Assembly (NCBI GenBank): GCA_024403355.1
Contig: JAKSRW010000005.1
Coordinates: forward strand, 1-64,000
Direction of reading: 5' to 3'
Length of the DNA: 64,000 nucleotides
DNA from: Lachnospiraceae bacterium
GTDB taxonomy: Bacteria; Bacillota; Clostridia; Lachnospirales; Lachnospiraceae
This document shows positions 16,618 through 25,362 of the stretch, in pieces (the stretch's first letter is position 1; the number at the start of each line of letters is the position of its first letter). The position numbers and the translations under genes were made by a program. A model generated the notes under the pieces. That model made no database searches, had not been told where the DNA came from, and saw nothing but the letters and a program-made list of their open reading frames with translations.

Positions 16618-17571
16618 ATGGTTGAACTGGTCACATCTGTCGGACTTCCGATTGATGAAAAATTAATGATAAAGAAAAATCGCATCCTTCCTTCAAACGG
16701 AAAAACTGAGGGAATGAAGCGTATCAGTGTGGTTACGGGTATTCACGGAGATGAGCTTGAGGGACAGTATGTATGCTACGAGCTTCAAAGAAGGATTGAG
16801 CTTCAAAAGGAAATGCTTTGCGGAATTGTTGACATATATCCTGCGATGAACCCTTTGGGAATTGATTCTATTACCAGAGGAATTCCGGCCTTTGACCTTG
16901 ATATGAACAGACTTTTTCCCGGAAATATTGACGGAAACATGACTGAATATCTGGCTGCGGGAATTATGGAGGATGTTCAGGGCTCAGACTGTGTCCTTGA
17001 TATTCATGCAAGTAACATTTATCTTACAGAGATACCTCAGATCAGAATTAACGAGCTGCATGCAGATTTTTTAGTCCCGCTTGCGAAGGAAGCGAATGTG
17101 GATTTCATCTGGGTGCACGGAGCAAGCACCGTTCTGGAGGCAACCTTTGCCCACAGCCTGAACAGTATAGGGACACCTGTACTTGTCGTTGAAATGGGCG
17201 TGGGTATGAGATTAACCCAGGAATACGGTGACCAGATGGTAGAGGGTATACTTAATCTTATGAGTAAGCTGGGAATCTGGAAGGGTGAGGTAAAGGAAGT
17301 CAGAAGGCCCATGATTTCAAAAAATCCCGATGATGTCAGCTATCTGAATGCTACAGCCAGCGGACTGTTTGTTCCGGCGGTAAAGCATGGTGCCAGACTG
17401 GCAGAGGGTGAGCTGATAGGAAGAATCGTTGATCCCTTATGCGGAAAAATACTGGATGAAGTGCGTGCACCTCATGCAGGCCTGCTTTTTACAATACGTG
17501 ATTACCCGATTGTAGATGAAGGCTCTTTAATGGGAAGAATTTTAAAAGAGGAGGTCTGCATCTATGAATAA
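16618..17571 (+). CDS. Succinylglutamate desuccinylase/aspartoacylase-family M14 hydrolase
   Basis: A 317-aa zinc enzyme of the AstE/AspA branch of M14, which hydrolyses N-acyl amino acids or similar amides. The ATG follows AAGGAG. Zinc ligands appear as TGIHGDELEG (His/Glu, about residues 40-47) and DIHASN (His, about 128); the substrate Arg is in DLDMNRLFPG; the catalytic Glu is in VLVVEMGVG (about 190). The C-terminal 80 residues form the usual small beta-barrel. It overlaps the next gene, a degenerate paralogue, by 8 nt. Probably trims or releases the product of the ATP-grasp cassette; the substrate is unknown. Confidence 0.9.
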   Translation: MVELVTSVGLPIDEKLMIKKNRILPSNGKTEGMKRISVVTGIHGDELEGQYVCYELQRRIELQKEMLCGIVDIYPAMNPLGIDSITRGIPAFDLDMNRLFPGNIDGNMTEYLAAGIMEDVQGSDCVLDIHASNIYLTEIPQIRINELHADFLVPLAKEANVDFIWVHGASTVLEATFAHSLNSIGTPVLVVEMGVGMRLTQEYGDQMVEGILNLMSKLGIWKGEVKEVRRPMISKNPDDVSYLNATASGLFVPAVKHGARLAEGELIGRIVDPLCGKILDEVRAPHAGLLFTIRDYPIVDEGSLMGRILKEEVCIYE

Positions 17572-18493
17572 GAAAATTATTTACGAAATAAAGGGAATGT
17601 ACAGGGATGATTTCAGAATAACCGGATATGAGTTCGGCGAAGGAGAAAAATCAGTCTGTATTGTAGGTAATTCCAGGGGTAATGAGGTTCAGCAGATTTA
17701 CTGCTGTTCTCAGCTTATCAAAAAAATGAAGCAGCTCGAGGAAGAAGGTCGAATAAAGGCGGGACACAAGATATTGATAATTCCGTCCATCAATTCATAT
17801 TCGGTAAATATTCAGAAGAGATTCTGGACAACTGATAATACCGATATCAACAGAATGTTCCCCGGCTACAATCTCGGAGAAACTACACAGCGAATCGCCG
17901 ACGGAGTATTCCGTGAGATAAAGGATTACGAGTACGGTATTCAGTTTACTTCGTTCTATATGCCCGGAGATTTTGTACCTCATATAAGATATATGAAGGA
18001 GGGCTTCACCACAGCCGATGAGGCGAAAAAGTTCGGAATGAAATACATTGTTGAGAGAAAGGTAAGACCTTATGACACCGCTACGCTGAATTACAACTGG
18101 CAGGTCTGGGATACCAAGGCATTCTCTTTATACACGAACTCTACTTCGAGAATAAGCAAAACAGGAGCCGGACAGGCGGTTCTTTCGGTTATGAACTTTA
18201 TGGCGAATAACGGTATTCTGAAGTATGGTGCAATCGGAGAAAAGAATGTCAGAATCATTGATGACGGCGAACTGATTTCCGTAAGAACCGCAAAATCAGG
18301 CTTCTATGAGCCTTTGGTTAAGGCAGGAGACAAGGTTGAGGCAGGTACACCTCTGGCAAATATTATTAATCCCTATGAGGGTGATATATTGGAAACTTTA
18401 TATTCTCCCGTAAACGGTGTGATATTTTTTATTCATAATGAGCCGCTTACCTATGCAAACACGGCGGTTATAAAAATTCTTGGAGATGAGTAA
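17564..18493 (+). CDS. Degenerate M14 (AstE-like) paralogue, probable pseudoenzyme
   Basis: A 309-aa protein alignable with the preceding gene over its length and overlapping it by 8 nt. The zinc and catalytic residues are replaced: TGIHGDE becomes GNSRGNE (His to Arg), DIHAS becomes GIQFTS (His to Gln), and the VVEMG Glu becomes Lys in ISKTG. The substrate-Arg motif (DINRMFPG) and the C-terminal beta-barrel (GDKVEAGTPLANIINPYEGD) are kept. The frame is intact with normal codon use, so this is a maintained non-catalytic subunit or binding protein rather than a decaying gene. It probably pairs with the active paralogue. Confidence 0.85.
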   Translation: MNKKIIYEIKGMYRDDFRITGYEFGEGEKSVCIVGNSRGNEVQQIYCCSQLIKKMKQLEEEGRIKAGHKILIIPSINSYSVNIQKRFWTTDNTDINRMFPGYNLGETTQRIADGVFREIKDYEYGIQFTSFYMPGDFVPHIRYMKEGFTTADEAKKFGMKYIVERKVRPYDTATLNYNWQVWDTKAFSLYTNSTSRISKTGAGQAVLSVMNFMANNGILKYGAIGEKNVRIIDDGELISVRTAKSGFYEPLVKAGDKVEAGTPLANIINPYEGDILETLYSPVNGVIFFIHNEPLTYANTAVIKILGDE

Positions 18494-18496
18494 AAG

Positions 18497-19804
18497 GTGA
18501 ACATCAGAAAATATAAATTTCCCGGAATCGGTATGCGAATAATAAAATCCGCGATTGCCGTTTCCTTGTGTATTCTTGTAAATTTACTGCGCGGCGCAGA
18601 CGGTATGGTTTTTTATTCCATGCTGGCTGCGCTTTGGTGCGTGCAGATGTACAGAAACAATACGCTGGCAAATGCATATCAGCGAATAATCGGAACTATA
18701 GTAGGTGCGGCCTACGGACTGGCATATATACTTATTTATCCGATGATTTCGGCCTCATCATGGCTCGGAACCGTATTGGAGATTCTGTGTATATTTGTAA
18801 GTATTGTGCTGGTCTTATATACTACCGTGCTGATGCACAAAAATCAGACCTCGTATTTTTCGTGTGTTGTATTCTTAAGTATAATAATTAACCATCTCGG
18901 GGACGTAAATCCGTATCTTTTTGTATGGAACAGATTCCTTGACACTATGCTGGGCATTCTGATAGGTGTATGTGTTAATAATATCAGAGTCTGCATAAGG
19001 CCCGATCGAAAGACCTTGTATGTGTCGGGAATTGACGGTATTCTGGTAGACAAAGAAAATAAAATTAGCGCATTTTCGAAGGTCGAGCTTAACAGAATGA
19101 TTGATGACGGCCTAAAATTTACTGTTTCGACAATGAGAACCCCTGCTTCACTGATAGAGCCCTTATCGGATATTCATTTTAAATATCCTGTCATTGTTAT
19201 GGATGGGGCTGCACTCTATGACGTCAAAAGAAGCGAGTATGTAAAGGAGTATGTAATATCCGAAACTACCTCTAATGAGCTGGTTGCATTAATGAAGGAA
19301 AATGAAATGAATCCCTTTATTAATGTGATTATAGATGATACCCTTTTGATTTACTATGGGGATTCTACAGATGAAGTGAACCGCAGGCTGGTGGAAAGTC
19401 TGCGTACTTCGCCGTACAGAAACTATATAAAGAGAGAATTCCCCGGGGATGAGAATGTAGTATATTTTATGCTTCTTGACAGCCATGAAAGAATAGAGGC
19501 GTTTTATACGAAGCTGACTGAACGCGGCTATGACAAAAGACTTAAAATTCTTAAGTATGAATCATATGATTATGCGGGCTATTCATATATCAAGATTTAC
19601 AATAAAAATGCTTCTAAAGAGAACATGCTGATATACCTGAAGGAGAACTACGGTCTGGAAAATATAGTTACCTTCGGTACGGTCAGCGGAAAGTATGATG
19701 TAGTTATTGAAGAAGATAATTTTAATAAGATGGTACGTCTTGTAAGGAAGCGGTACGAGCCGTTTTTACCGCATTTCGGCAGGCAGAAAAGAGCTGAAAA
19801 TTAA
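18497..19804 (+). CDS. FUSC/ArAE-like membrane domain fused to a degenerate HAD domain
   Basis: A 435-aa protein with GTG start. Residues 1-165 contain about five to six membrane helices (IIKSAIAVSLCILVNLLRGA, then a helix with YQRIIGTIVGAAYGLAYILI), a pattern of FUSC/aromatic-acid-exporter-like proteins. From about residue 175 a Cof-type HAD fold follows (SGIDGILVDKENKISAFSKV ... PVIVMDGAALYD). Motif I should be D-x-D-G; here it is G-I-D-G, so the nucleophilic Asp is missing, and no GD-x-x-D motif IV is seen near the C-terminus. The soluble part is therefore likely a binding or regulatory domain. As the last gene of the cassette, it may export its product. Confidence 0.75.
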   Translation: MNIRKYKFPGIGMRIIKSAIAVSLCILVNLLRGADGMVFYSMLAALWCVQMYRNNTLANAYQRIIGTIVGAAYGLAYILIYPMISASSWLGTVLEILCIFVSIVLVLYTTVLMHKNQTSYFSCVVFLSIIINHLGDVNPYLFVWNRFLDTMLGILIGVCVNNIRVCIRPDRKTLYVSGIDGILVDKENKISAFSKVELNRMIDDGLKFTVSTMRTPASLIEPLSDIHFKYPVIVMDGAALYDVKRSEYVKEYVISETTSNELVALMKENEMNPFINVIIDDTLLIYYGDSTDEVNRRLVESLRTSPYRNYIKREFPGDENVVYFMLLDSHERIEAFYTKLTERGYDKRLKILKYESYDYAGYSYIKIYNKNASKENMLIYLKENYGLENIVTFGTVSGKYDVVIEEDNFNKMVRLVRKRYEPFLPHFGRQKRAEN

Positions 19805-19828
19805 TTAAAAATAATTATGGTATCTCTG

Positions 19829-19857
19829 TTGACATGAAAAATTGCTTATGCTATACT
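19829..19857 (+). promoter_or_regulatory. Promoter of nrdD
   Basis: Consensus TTGACA (19829), 17-bp spacer, TATACT (19852), followed within 12 bp by a NrdR box. Confidence 0.8.
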
Positions 19858-19868
19858 TTTCATTGTGC

Positions 19869-19884
19869 ACACAAGATATAGTGT
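19869..19884 (+). promoter_or_regulatory. NrdR box upstream of nrdD
   Basis: ACACAAGATATAGTGT matches the known NrdR consensus (acaCwAtATaTwGtgt) at 15 of 16 positions. A weaker palindromic TGTATATGCATAC around 19891-19903, about two helix turns away, may be the second box. Confidence 0.7.
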
Positions 19885-19921
19885 GATGAGTGTATATGCA
19901 TACTAAAAATGGGGCAGAGAA

Positions 19922-22081
19922 ATGAAACTAATTAAAAGAAACGGATCGGAAGCATTATTTGATATAAGTAAGATTATAGTTGCGATCAGCAAGGCTAATG
20001 AGTCGGTAAGCGAAGAGCTCAGAATGACCTCAAACCAGATTAAGAGAATAGCGGAAAATGTAACAAATATCTGCGAAAGTCTGGGCCGTGCGGCAAACGT
20101 AGAAGAGATTCAGGATATGGTAGAGCGCCAGATTATGGCTCACGGAGCCTATGAGGTAGCGAAGAGCTATATCCGTTACAGATATACCAGACAGCTTGTT
20201 CGTCAGTCAAATACCACTGATGATAAGATTCTCTCGCTTATTAACTGCAGCAATGAGGAGGCAAAGCAGGAGAATTCAAACAAGAATCCTGTCATCAATT
20301 CTACTCAGCGTGACTATATGGCCGGTGAAGTTTCTAAGGATCTTTCGGCACGTATGCTCCTTCCCAGGGAAATTATAGAGGCTCATAACGAGGGTATTAT
20401 CCATTTCCACGATATGGATTACTATGCACAGAGAATGCATAACTGTGACCTGGTTAATCTGGAGGATATGCTTCAGAACGGTACGGTTATTACAGGAACC
20501 CTTATTGCCCGTCCCCACAGCTTCTCTACAGCCTGCAATATTGCTACACAGATTATTGCACAGGTAGCTTCAAACCAGTACGGCGGACAGTCTATTTCTC
20601 TTGCGCATCTGGCTCCCTTTGTTCAGGTAAGCCGTGAGAAAATTCAGAAGGAAGTTAAGGAGGAGCTGGAGTTAATCGGCTCACCTGTAGCGGATTCTGT
20701 TCGCGAGAAGATAGTAAAGAACAGGCTTCTTGATGAAATCAAGCGCGGAGTTCAGACTATCCAGTATCAGGTCGTAACACTTATGACTACCAACGGCCAG
20801 GCGCCCTTCGTTACGGTATTTATGTATTTGAATGAGGCAAAGTCTGAGCAGGAGAAGGATGACCTTGCACTGATTATCGAAGAGGTTCTCAGACAGCGTT
20901 ATCAGGGTGTTAAAAATGAATCGGGTGTATGGGTTACACCTGCATTCCCTAAGCTTATATATGTACTTGAAGAGGATAATATTCATGTAGATTCCAAGTA
21001 TTATTATCTAACTCAGCTCGCAGCAAAGTGTACTGCGAAGAGAATGGTTCCCGATTATATTTCGGAGAAGAAGATGAAGGAACTCAAGGAAGGCAACTGC
21101 TTCCCTGTAATGGGTTGTCGTTCAAATCTTTCTCCCTGGAAGGATGAGAACGGAAACTATAAGTTCTACGGCCGTTTTAATCAGGGTGTTGTTACCATTA
21201 ATCTTCCCGATGTGGCACTTTCTTCGGGCGGAAATATGGAAAAGTTCTGGAAGATATTTGATGAGCGTCTGGAGCTCTGCTATCAGGCACTTATGTGCAG
21301 ACATAACCGTCTGATGGGTACTCCTTCGGACGTAGCACCCATCCTTTGGCAGTATGGTGCCATTGCACGTCTTCAGAAGGGTGAAACCATTGACAAGCTG
21401 CTTGTAGGCGGTTATTCCACCATTTCACTGGGTTATGCGGGACTTTATGAGTGCGTTAAATATATGACCGGCAAGTCACATACCGATGATTCTGCTACTC
21501 CCTTTGCACTTGATGTAATGAAGCATATGAACGAGGCCTGTGATAAGTGGAAGCATGATACCGGCATTGGCTTCGGCATTTATGGTACACCTCTTGAGAG
21601 TACAACCTATAAGTTCGCTAAGTGCCTTCAGAAGCGTTTTGGTATAATTGAGGGTATAAATGATAAGGGATATATCACAAACAGCTATCATATTCATGTA
21701 ACAGAGCAGATTAATGCTTTCGAAAAGCTGAAGTTTGAGGCTAAGTTCCAGGCATTGTCTTCGGGCGGAGCAATCTCATATGTTGAGGTTCCCAACATGC
21801 AGGACAATCTTGATGCTGTAATGCAGGTAATTAAGTTTATCTACGATAATATCATGTATGCGGAGCTTAATACAAAGAGTGATTACTGCCAGTGCTGCGG
21901 CTATGACGGTGAAATTCAGATTCAGGAGCAGGATCATAAGCTTATCTGGATTTGTCCTAAGTGCGGCAACACCGACCAGTCCAAGATGAATGTGGCACGC
22001 CGTACCTGCGGTTACATCGGAACCCAGTTCTGGAATCAGGGCAGAACACAGGAAATCAAGGAACGTGTATTACATTTATAA
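19922..22081 (+). CDS. nrdD: Anaerobic ribonucleoside-triphosphate reductase
   Basis: The 719-aa class III reductase, which makes deoxyribonucleotides without oxygen using a glycyl radical. Domains: N-terminal ATP-cone (residues 1-95, MKLIKRNGSEALFDISKIIV), ten-stranded barrel with the active-site Cys regions (STACNIATQ; GNCFPVMGCRS), a C-terminal zinc site with two Cys pairs (CQCCGYDG and CPKCGN) and the glycyl-radical loop RTCGYIG near the end. Length is normal. The promoter and NrdR box directly upstream show regulation by NrdR. The activase nrdG follows 68 nt later. Confidence 0.96.
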   Translation: MKLIKRNGSEALFDISKIIVAISKANESVSEELRMTSNQIKRIAENVTNICESLGRAANVEEIQDMVERQIMAHGAYEVAKSYIRYRYTRQLVRQSNTTDDKILSLINCSNEEAKQENSNKNPVINSTQRDYMAGEVSKDLSARMLLPREIIEAHNEGIIHFHDMDYYAQRMHNCDLVNLEDMLQNGTVITGTLIARPHSFSTACNIATQIIAQVASNQYGGQSISLAHLAPFVQVSREKIQKEVKEELELIGSPVADSVREKIVKNRLLDEIKRGVQTIQYQVVTLMTTNGQAPFVTVFMYLNEAKSEQEKDDLALIIEEVLRQRYQGVKNESGVWVTPAFPKLIYVLEEDNIHVDSKYYYLTQLAAKCTAKRMVPDYISEKKMKELKEGNCFPVMGCRSNLSPWKDENGNYKFYGRFNQGVVTINLPDVALSSGGNMEKFWKIFDERLELCYQALMCRHNRLMGTPSDVAPILWQYGAIARLQKGETIDKLLVGGYSTISLGYAGLYECVKYMTGKSHTDDSATPFALDVMKHMNEACDKWKHDTGIGFGIYGTPLESTTYKFAKCLQKRFGIIEGINDKGYITNSYHIHVTEQINAFEKLKFEAKFQALSSGGAISYVEVPNMQDNLDAVMQVIKFIYDNIMYAELNTKSDYCQCCGYDGEIQIQEQDHKLIWICPKCGNTDQSKMNVARRTCGYIGTQFWNQGRTQEIKERVLHL

Positions 22082-22096
22082 ATCAACTCATAAATT

Positions 22097-22128
22097 AAGA
22101 CCTTACAATTTTTGTAAGGTCTTTTGCA
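22097..22128 (+). terminator. Hairpin between nrdD and nrdG
   Basis: AAGACCTTAC pairs with GTAAGGTCTT across a T-rich loop and is followed by TTTGC. It may partly terminate transcription and lower nrdG relative to nrdD. Confidence 0.6.
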
Positions 22129-22149
22129 TAAATAAGGAAAGAATTTGAT

Positions 22150-22689
22150 ATGAATTACTGTAATATAAAAGACTGTGACATAGCTGACGGAACCGGAGTA
22201 AGGGTTACCTTGTTTGTATCGGGCTGCACAAATCACTGTAAGGGCTGTTTTCAGCCTGAAACATGGGATTTCAACTATGGGGAGCCGTTTACTTCTGAAA
22301 CAGAGAATAAGATTATAGAAATGCTAAGCCCTTCGTACATTGATGGCTTTACTTTACTTGGCGGAGATCCCTTTGAGCCTTCAAACCAGAAGGCACTAAT
22401 ACCACTTCTTCACCGAATCAGGGATTTATACCCTACAAAGAATATTTGGGCGTATACAGGTTTTACCTATGAAATGTTAAAGACCGAGGGCTCGCACCCC
22501 AGATGTGAGGTGACTGACGAGATGCTGTCAATGATTGATATTCTCGTTGACGGACCCTTTGTTGAAGAACTAAAGGATATATCGCTAACCTTCAGGGGGT
22601 CAAGAAATCAAAGAATACTGGATTTGACAAAGGGTGAACCGATTGAGCTGAAGCTTGACAGACACTCTGCTTCTGAAAGCGAAGGTTAA
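22150..22689 (+). CDS. nrdG: Anaerobic ribonucleotide reductase activating protein
   Basis: A 179-aa radical SAM activase that installs the glycyl radical on NrdD. The [4Fe-4S] motif CTNHCKGC (C-x3-C-x2-C) is at about residues 26-33 and is followed by the GGDPFEP SAM-binding segment (about 75-81) and a conserved WAYTGFTYE stretch. ATG start with AAGGAAAG. The distance from nrdD and the intervening hairpin suggest co-transcription with attenuation. Confidence 0.95.
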   Translation: MNYCNIKDCDIADGTGVRVTLFVSGCTNHCKGCFQPETWDFNYGEPFTSETENKIIEMLSPSYIDGFTLLGGDPFEPSNQKALIPLLHRIRDLYPTKNIWAYTGFTYEMLKTEGSHPRCEVTDEMLSMIDILVDGPFVEELKDISLTFRGSRNQRILDLTKGEPIELKLDRHSASESEG

Positions 22690-22718
22690 ATAAGAATACA
22701 GACAATTTAAAGATTTGT

Positions 22719-22757
22719 ACAGAGCCAAAAGCAGCAGCCTTTGGCTCTGTTTTTTAT
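22719..22757 (+). terminator. Terminator after nrdG
   Basis: ACAGAGCCAAA pairs with TTTGGCTCTGT, followed by TTTTTTATT. The following 200 bp show a 12-bp direct repeat (GGATTCGTGCAG at 22766 and 22842) but no gene on the plus strand. Confidence 0.8.
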
Positions 22758-22965
22758 TGGGCTGCGGATTCGTGCAGAAAACACCTGCGCAGGAAATTAA
22801 CTGTGATGTGCAGGATTTGCATTGCAGAGGGATGCGGGCCCGGATTCGTGCAGTTCGGAGATTGATTTTTTATTTGTACTGCAGAGCTGCCGCTTTTGAA
22901 TAGATGAGATTGTATCAACTGCTACAATTTCAGTATATGGAAGTATATATTGCTTTCCAGTAATC

Positions 22966-23496
22966 TTATGTGGTATTTACGGGGCCTGTATAGAGAATAT
23001 TTGAAGTATTTTTGTTCTGCATAAATTGCGCGGAAAAATGTGAAAAACAGAATTTTGTCAGGCCGGGGGCAGCCCCGGACAGGATTCGTTTCTTTTTTAT
23101 GCGCTTTTTCCAACGGTTCAGATAATTGCGTATAATATATCTGCAATTGCTTTCATCAATCATTGGATTATTATCCATGGCGGAATTATGGGAACGGCCG
23201 GCTTCGTAGTTATTTATTATATATGTCTGGTCAAAAAGAGATATCTGAGAATATGGAATAATACTTGATGGGAGAATAGCATGAGAGTGGCCGCAGCTTT
23301 CGCAGATAACCCTGCATATATGAAAGCGCAGATTGCCGGCTACTGTCTTTATACTACGCTGGTAGTATGCATGAACCTTCAGGTCTCCGACACGTCCGCA
23401 TGTGCAGGTGAGTCGATTAAAATCGAGAGAGGTAATTATATTTTTGTAAGCTATAGGAGTAATAGTTTGACCTTCTTCGACCATAATTGTTATCAT
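22966..23496 (-). CDS. DUF6431-like protein (zinc-ribbon, transposase-associated)
   Basis: A 176-aa protein. The Cys pattern CTCG ... VICESCGHSHAILPSSIIPY (about residues 30-82) fits a zinc-binding module I recall as DUF6431, common in Lachnospiraceae and often next to transposase-like sequences. Residues about 85-130 hold a possible HTH; the tail is basic (RWKKRIKKKR). No DDE transposase frame or terminal inverted repeats were found around it, so it is either solitary or a remnant of a mobile element. ATG at 23496 with GGGAGAAAGG about 12 nt ahead. Confidence 0.55.
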   Translation of the reverse strand: MITIMVEEGQTITPIAYKNIITSLDFNRLTCTCGRVGDLKVHAYYQRSIKTVAGNLRFHICRVICESCGHSHAILPSSIIPYSQISLFDQTYIINNYEAGRSHNSAMDNNPMIDESNCRYIIRNYLNRWKKRIKKKRILSGAAPGLTKFCFSHFSAQFMQNKNTSNILYTGPVNTT

Positions 23497-23626
23497 ATCA
23501 ATACTGTACCTTTCTCCCGGGGGTACGGATATATTAACATGATATATTTACAGAATTAACTATACACGGGTAATGCGGATATAAAATCTTTTTAGCTTAG
23601 GATTTTGCATGACCGGCTTAATTGTC

Positions 23627-23661
23627 ATATAAAAAAGGCTCCCGTATTTTTACGGAAGCCT
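23627..23661 (-). terminator. Terminator of the purF-like gene
   Basis: On the minus strand, AGGCTTCCGTA pairs with TACGGGAGCCT, followed by TTTTTT. Confidence 0.8.
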
Positions 23662-23685
23662 GTAAATTTATCAGGGGATATTAAA

Positions 23686-25092
23686 TTATTCCTTACCGTC
23701 CCAGCAGTAGGTACAAAGCTTGCACTTGTCAATGTTTGCAGCCTCGAGCATATCATCAAGACGGTTGAAACGAAGTGATGTGAAGTGGAGCTCCTTGCGG
23801 ATTTCCTCAACCATTCTTTCGTACTTCTCTGAATCGGGATTTGCATATTCTGCGATAATCTCGGGAGTTTCCTTTCCATCCTCGAGTCTGGCAATTACAC
23901 GACGTGCAATGAGGTCCATCTCTGATGTGGAACGTGAGAAGTTAAGGTACTTGCAGCCGTAGAGAAGAGGAGGACAAGCGGGACGAATGTGAACCTCTTT
24001 TGCTCCGCAGTCATATAAGAACTCTGTGGTTTCTCTGAGCTGTGTACCACGTACGATTGAGTCGTCAATCAGAAGCAGGCTCTTATCACGGATAAGCTCA
24101 TCTACAGCGAGAAGCTTCATCTTTGCAATAAGATTACGCTTGCTCTGGATGGTAGGCATAAATGAACGGGGCCAGGTAGGTGTATACTTGATAAAGGGTC
24201 TGGAGAAAGGAACACCGGACTCATTAGCATAGCCTACTGCGTGAGCTGTACCTGAATCGGGAACGCCTGCTACGATATCGGGCTTTACATTATCACGCTT
24301 AGCCATTTTGGCACCGCAGTTATATCTCATCTGCTCTACACTTGTTCCTTCGTAAGCACTTGAAGGATATCCGTAGTATACCCAGAGGAAGGTACAAATC
24401 TTCATATCTGTTCCGGGACTTACAAGGGTAGTACATTTTTTATCGTTAAATACAACAACCTCGCCGGGGCCAAGGCTCTTATAATCCTTGTAGCCTAAAT
24501 TCTTATAGGCGAAGCTTTCGAAGGAAGCACAGAAGGCATCATCCTTATGACCGATAACAACGGGAGTTCTTCCCATTTTATCACGGGCTGCATAGATACC
24601 GTTCTTGTTCATAAGAAGAAAAGAAACTGAACCGTCTACCGCATCAAGTGCATACTGAATACCGTCGATAAGGTTTTCCTTCTGGTTGATGAGTGATGCG
24701 ATAAGCTCTGTTGCATTGATATCGCCGCCGCTCATCTCAAGGAAATGAGAGTGCCCGTTATCGAAAAGTGTCTGGGCAAGCTCGTCTACATTGTTAATCT
24801 TGCTGACAGTTGTGATGGCATATGTGCCGTGATGTGAACGAACAATGAGAGGCTGAGGCTCGAAATCCGAAATACAGCCGATGCCGTAGTATCCGTTCAT
24901 TGTCTGAACGTCCTTGTCGAACTTTGTTCTGAAGGGAGCGTTTTCAATATTGTGGATGGCACGATTGAAGCCGTCGTTGCCGTAAACGGCCATACCGCCG
25001 CGTCTTGTTCCTAAATGTGAATGGTAGTCAATTCCAAAGAATAAATCAAAAACACAGTCCTGCTTTGATGCTACACCAAAAAATCCGCCCAT
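23686..25092 (-). CDS. purF: Amidophosphoribosyltransferase-like protein lacking the N-terminal nucleophile Cys
   Basis: A 468-aa PurF-family protein, which normally makes phosphoribosylamine from PRPP and glutamine. The start at 25092 (MGGFFGVASKQDC) is the family N-terminus, but the catalytic Cys expected right after Met is Gly, so glutamine hydrolysis should be lost. The glutaminase fold is otherwise recognisable (YHSHLGTRRGGM). The PRPP loop LLLIDDSIVRGTQLRET (about residue 345-360) is intact. Cys residues matching the [4Fe-4S] ligands of Bacillus PurF appear present (KICTFLWVYYG, LLYGCKYL, CKLCTYC). It may use free ammonia or act in regulation. A true purF may exist elsewhere in the genome. 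Confidence 0.85.
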   Translation of the reverse strand: MGGFFGVASKQDCVFDLFFGIDYHSHLGTRRGGMAVYGNDGFNRAIHNIENAPFRTKFDKDVQTMNGYYGIGCISDFEPQPLIVRSHHGTYAITTVSKINNVDELAQTLFDNGHSHFLEMSGGDINATELIASLINQKENLIDGIQYALDAVDGSVSFLLMNKNGIYAARDKMGRTPVVIGHKDDAFCASFESFAYKNLGYKDYKSLGPGEVVVFNDKKCTTLVSPGTDMKICTFLWVYYGYPSSAYEGTSVEQMRYNCGAKMAKRDNVKPDIVAGVPDSGTAHAVGYANESGVPFSRPFIKYTPTWPRSFMPTIQSKRNLIAKMKLLAVDELIRDKSLLLIDDSIVRGTQLRETTEFLYDCGAKEVHIRPACPPLLYGCKYLNFSRSTSEMDLIARRVIARLEDGKETPEIIAEYANPDSEKYERMVEEIRKELHFTSLRFNRLDDMLEAANIDKCKLCTYCWDGKE

Positions 25093-25140
25093 ATTTATCC
25101 TCGATTCTTTATTTAATTTATAAAACAAAAACCACTATCT

Positions 25141-25170
25141 ATTGTACATTATTTTTTCTCGAATGTACAA
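25141..25170 (-). promoter_or_regulatory. Promoter of the purF-like gene with an overlapping inverted repeat
   Basis: On the minus strand, TTGTAC, 18-bp spacer, TACAAT. The same bases form a perfect 9-bp inverted repeat (TTGTACATT / AATGTACAA) that covers both promoter elements, as an operator would. Confidence 0.5.
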
Positions 25171-25362
25171 GTAAAACATTCAACGAAAATAAAAAAAATA
25201 TTACTCATAATTTTGTGAAAAATTTTTTCTTGTGAAAAGCTTCAGGATATCGGGCTATTTGTGTGCATATGAACAACAGGTGTATAAAAAGAGCGGATGC
25301 ATATCTGCTTTACTGAAAGGAAATATTATGAGATAATGTGATACAAGGGTCAAAAGACCAAA

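Noticed and set aside
16323..16685. 120-codon minus-strand frame across the transglutaminase end
   Set aside because: It overlaps two confidently assigned plus-strand genes and shows no family signature.
22715..22903. 62-codon plus-strand frame after nrdG
   Set aside because: It starts inside the nrdG terminator, has no ribosome site and a composition unlike real genes.
22966..23496. Complete insertion sequence
   Set aside because: No transposase catalytic domain, terminal inverted repeats or target duplication could be found around the DUF6431-like gene.
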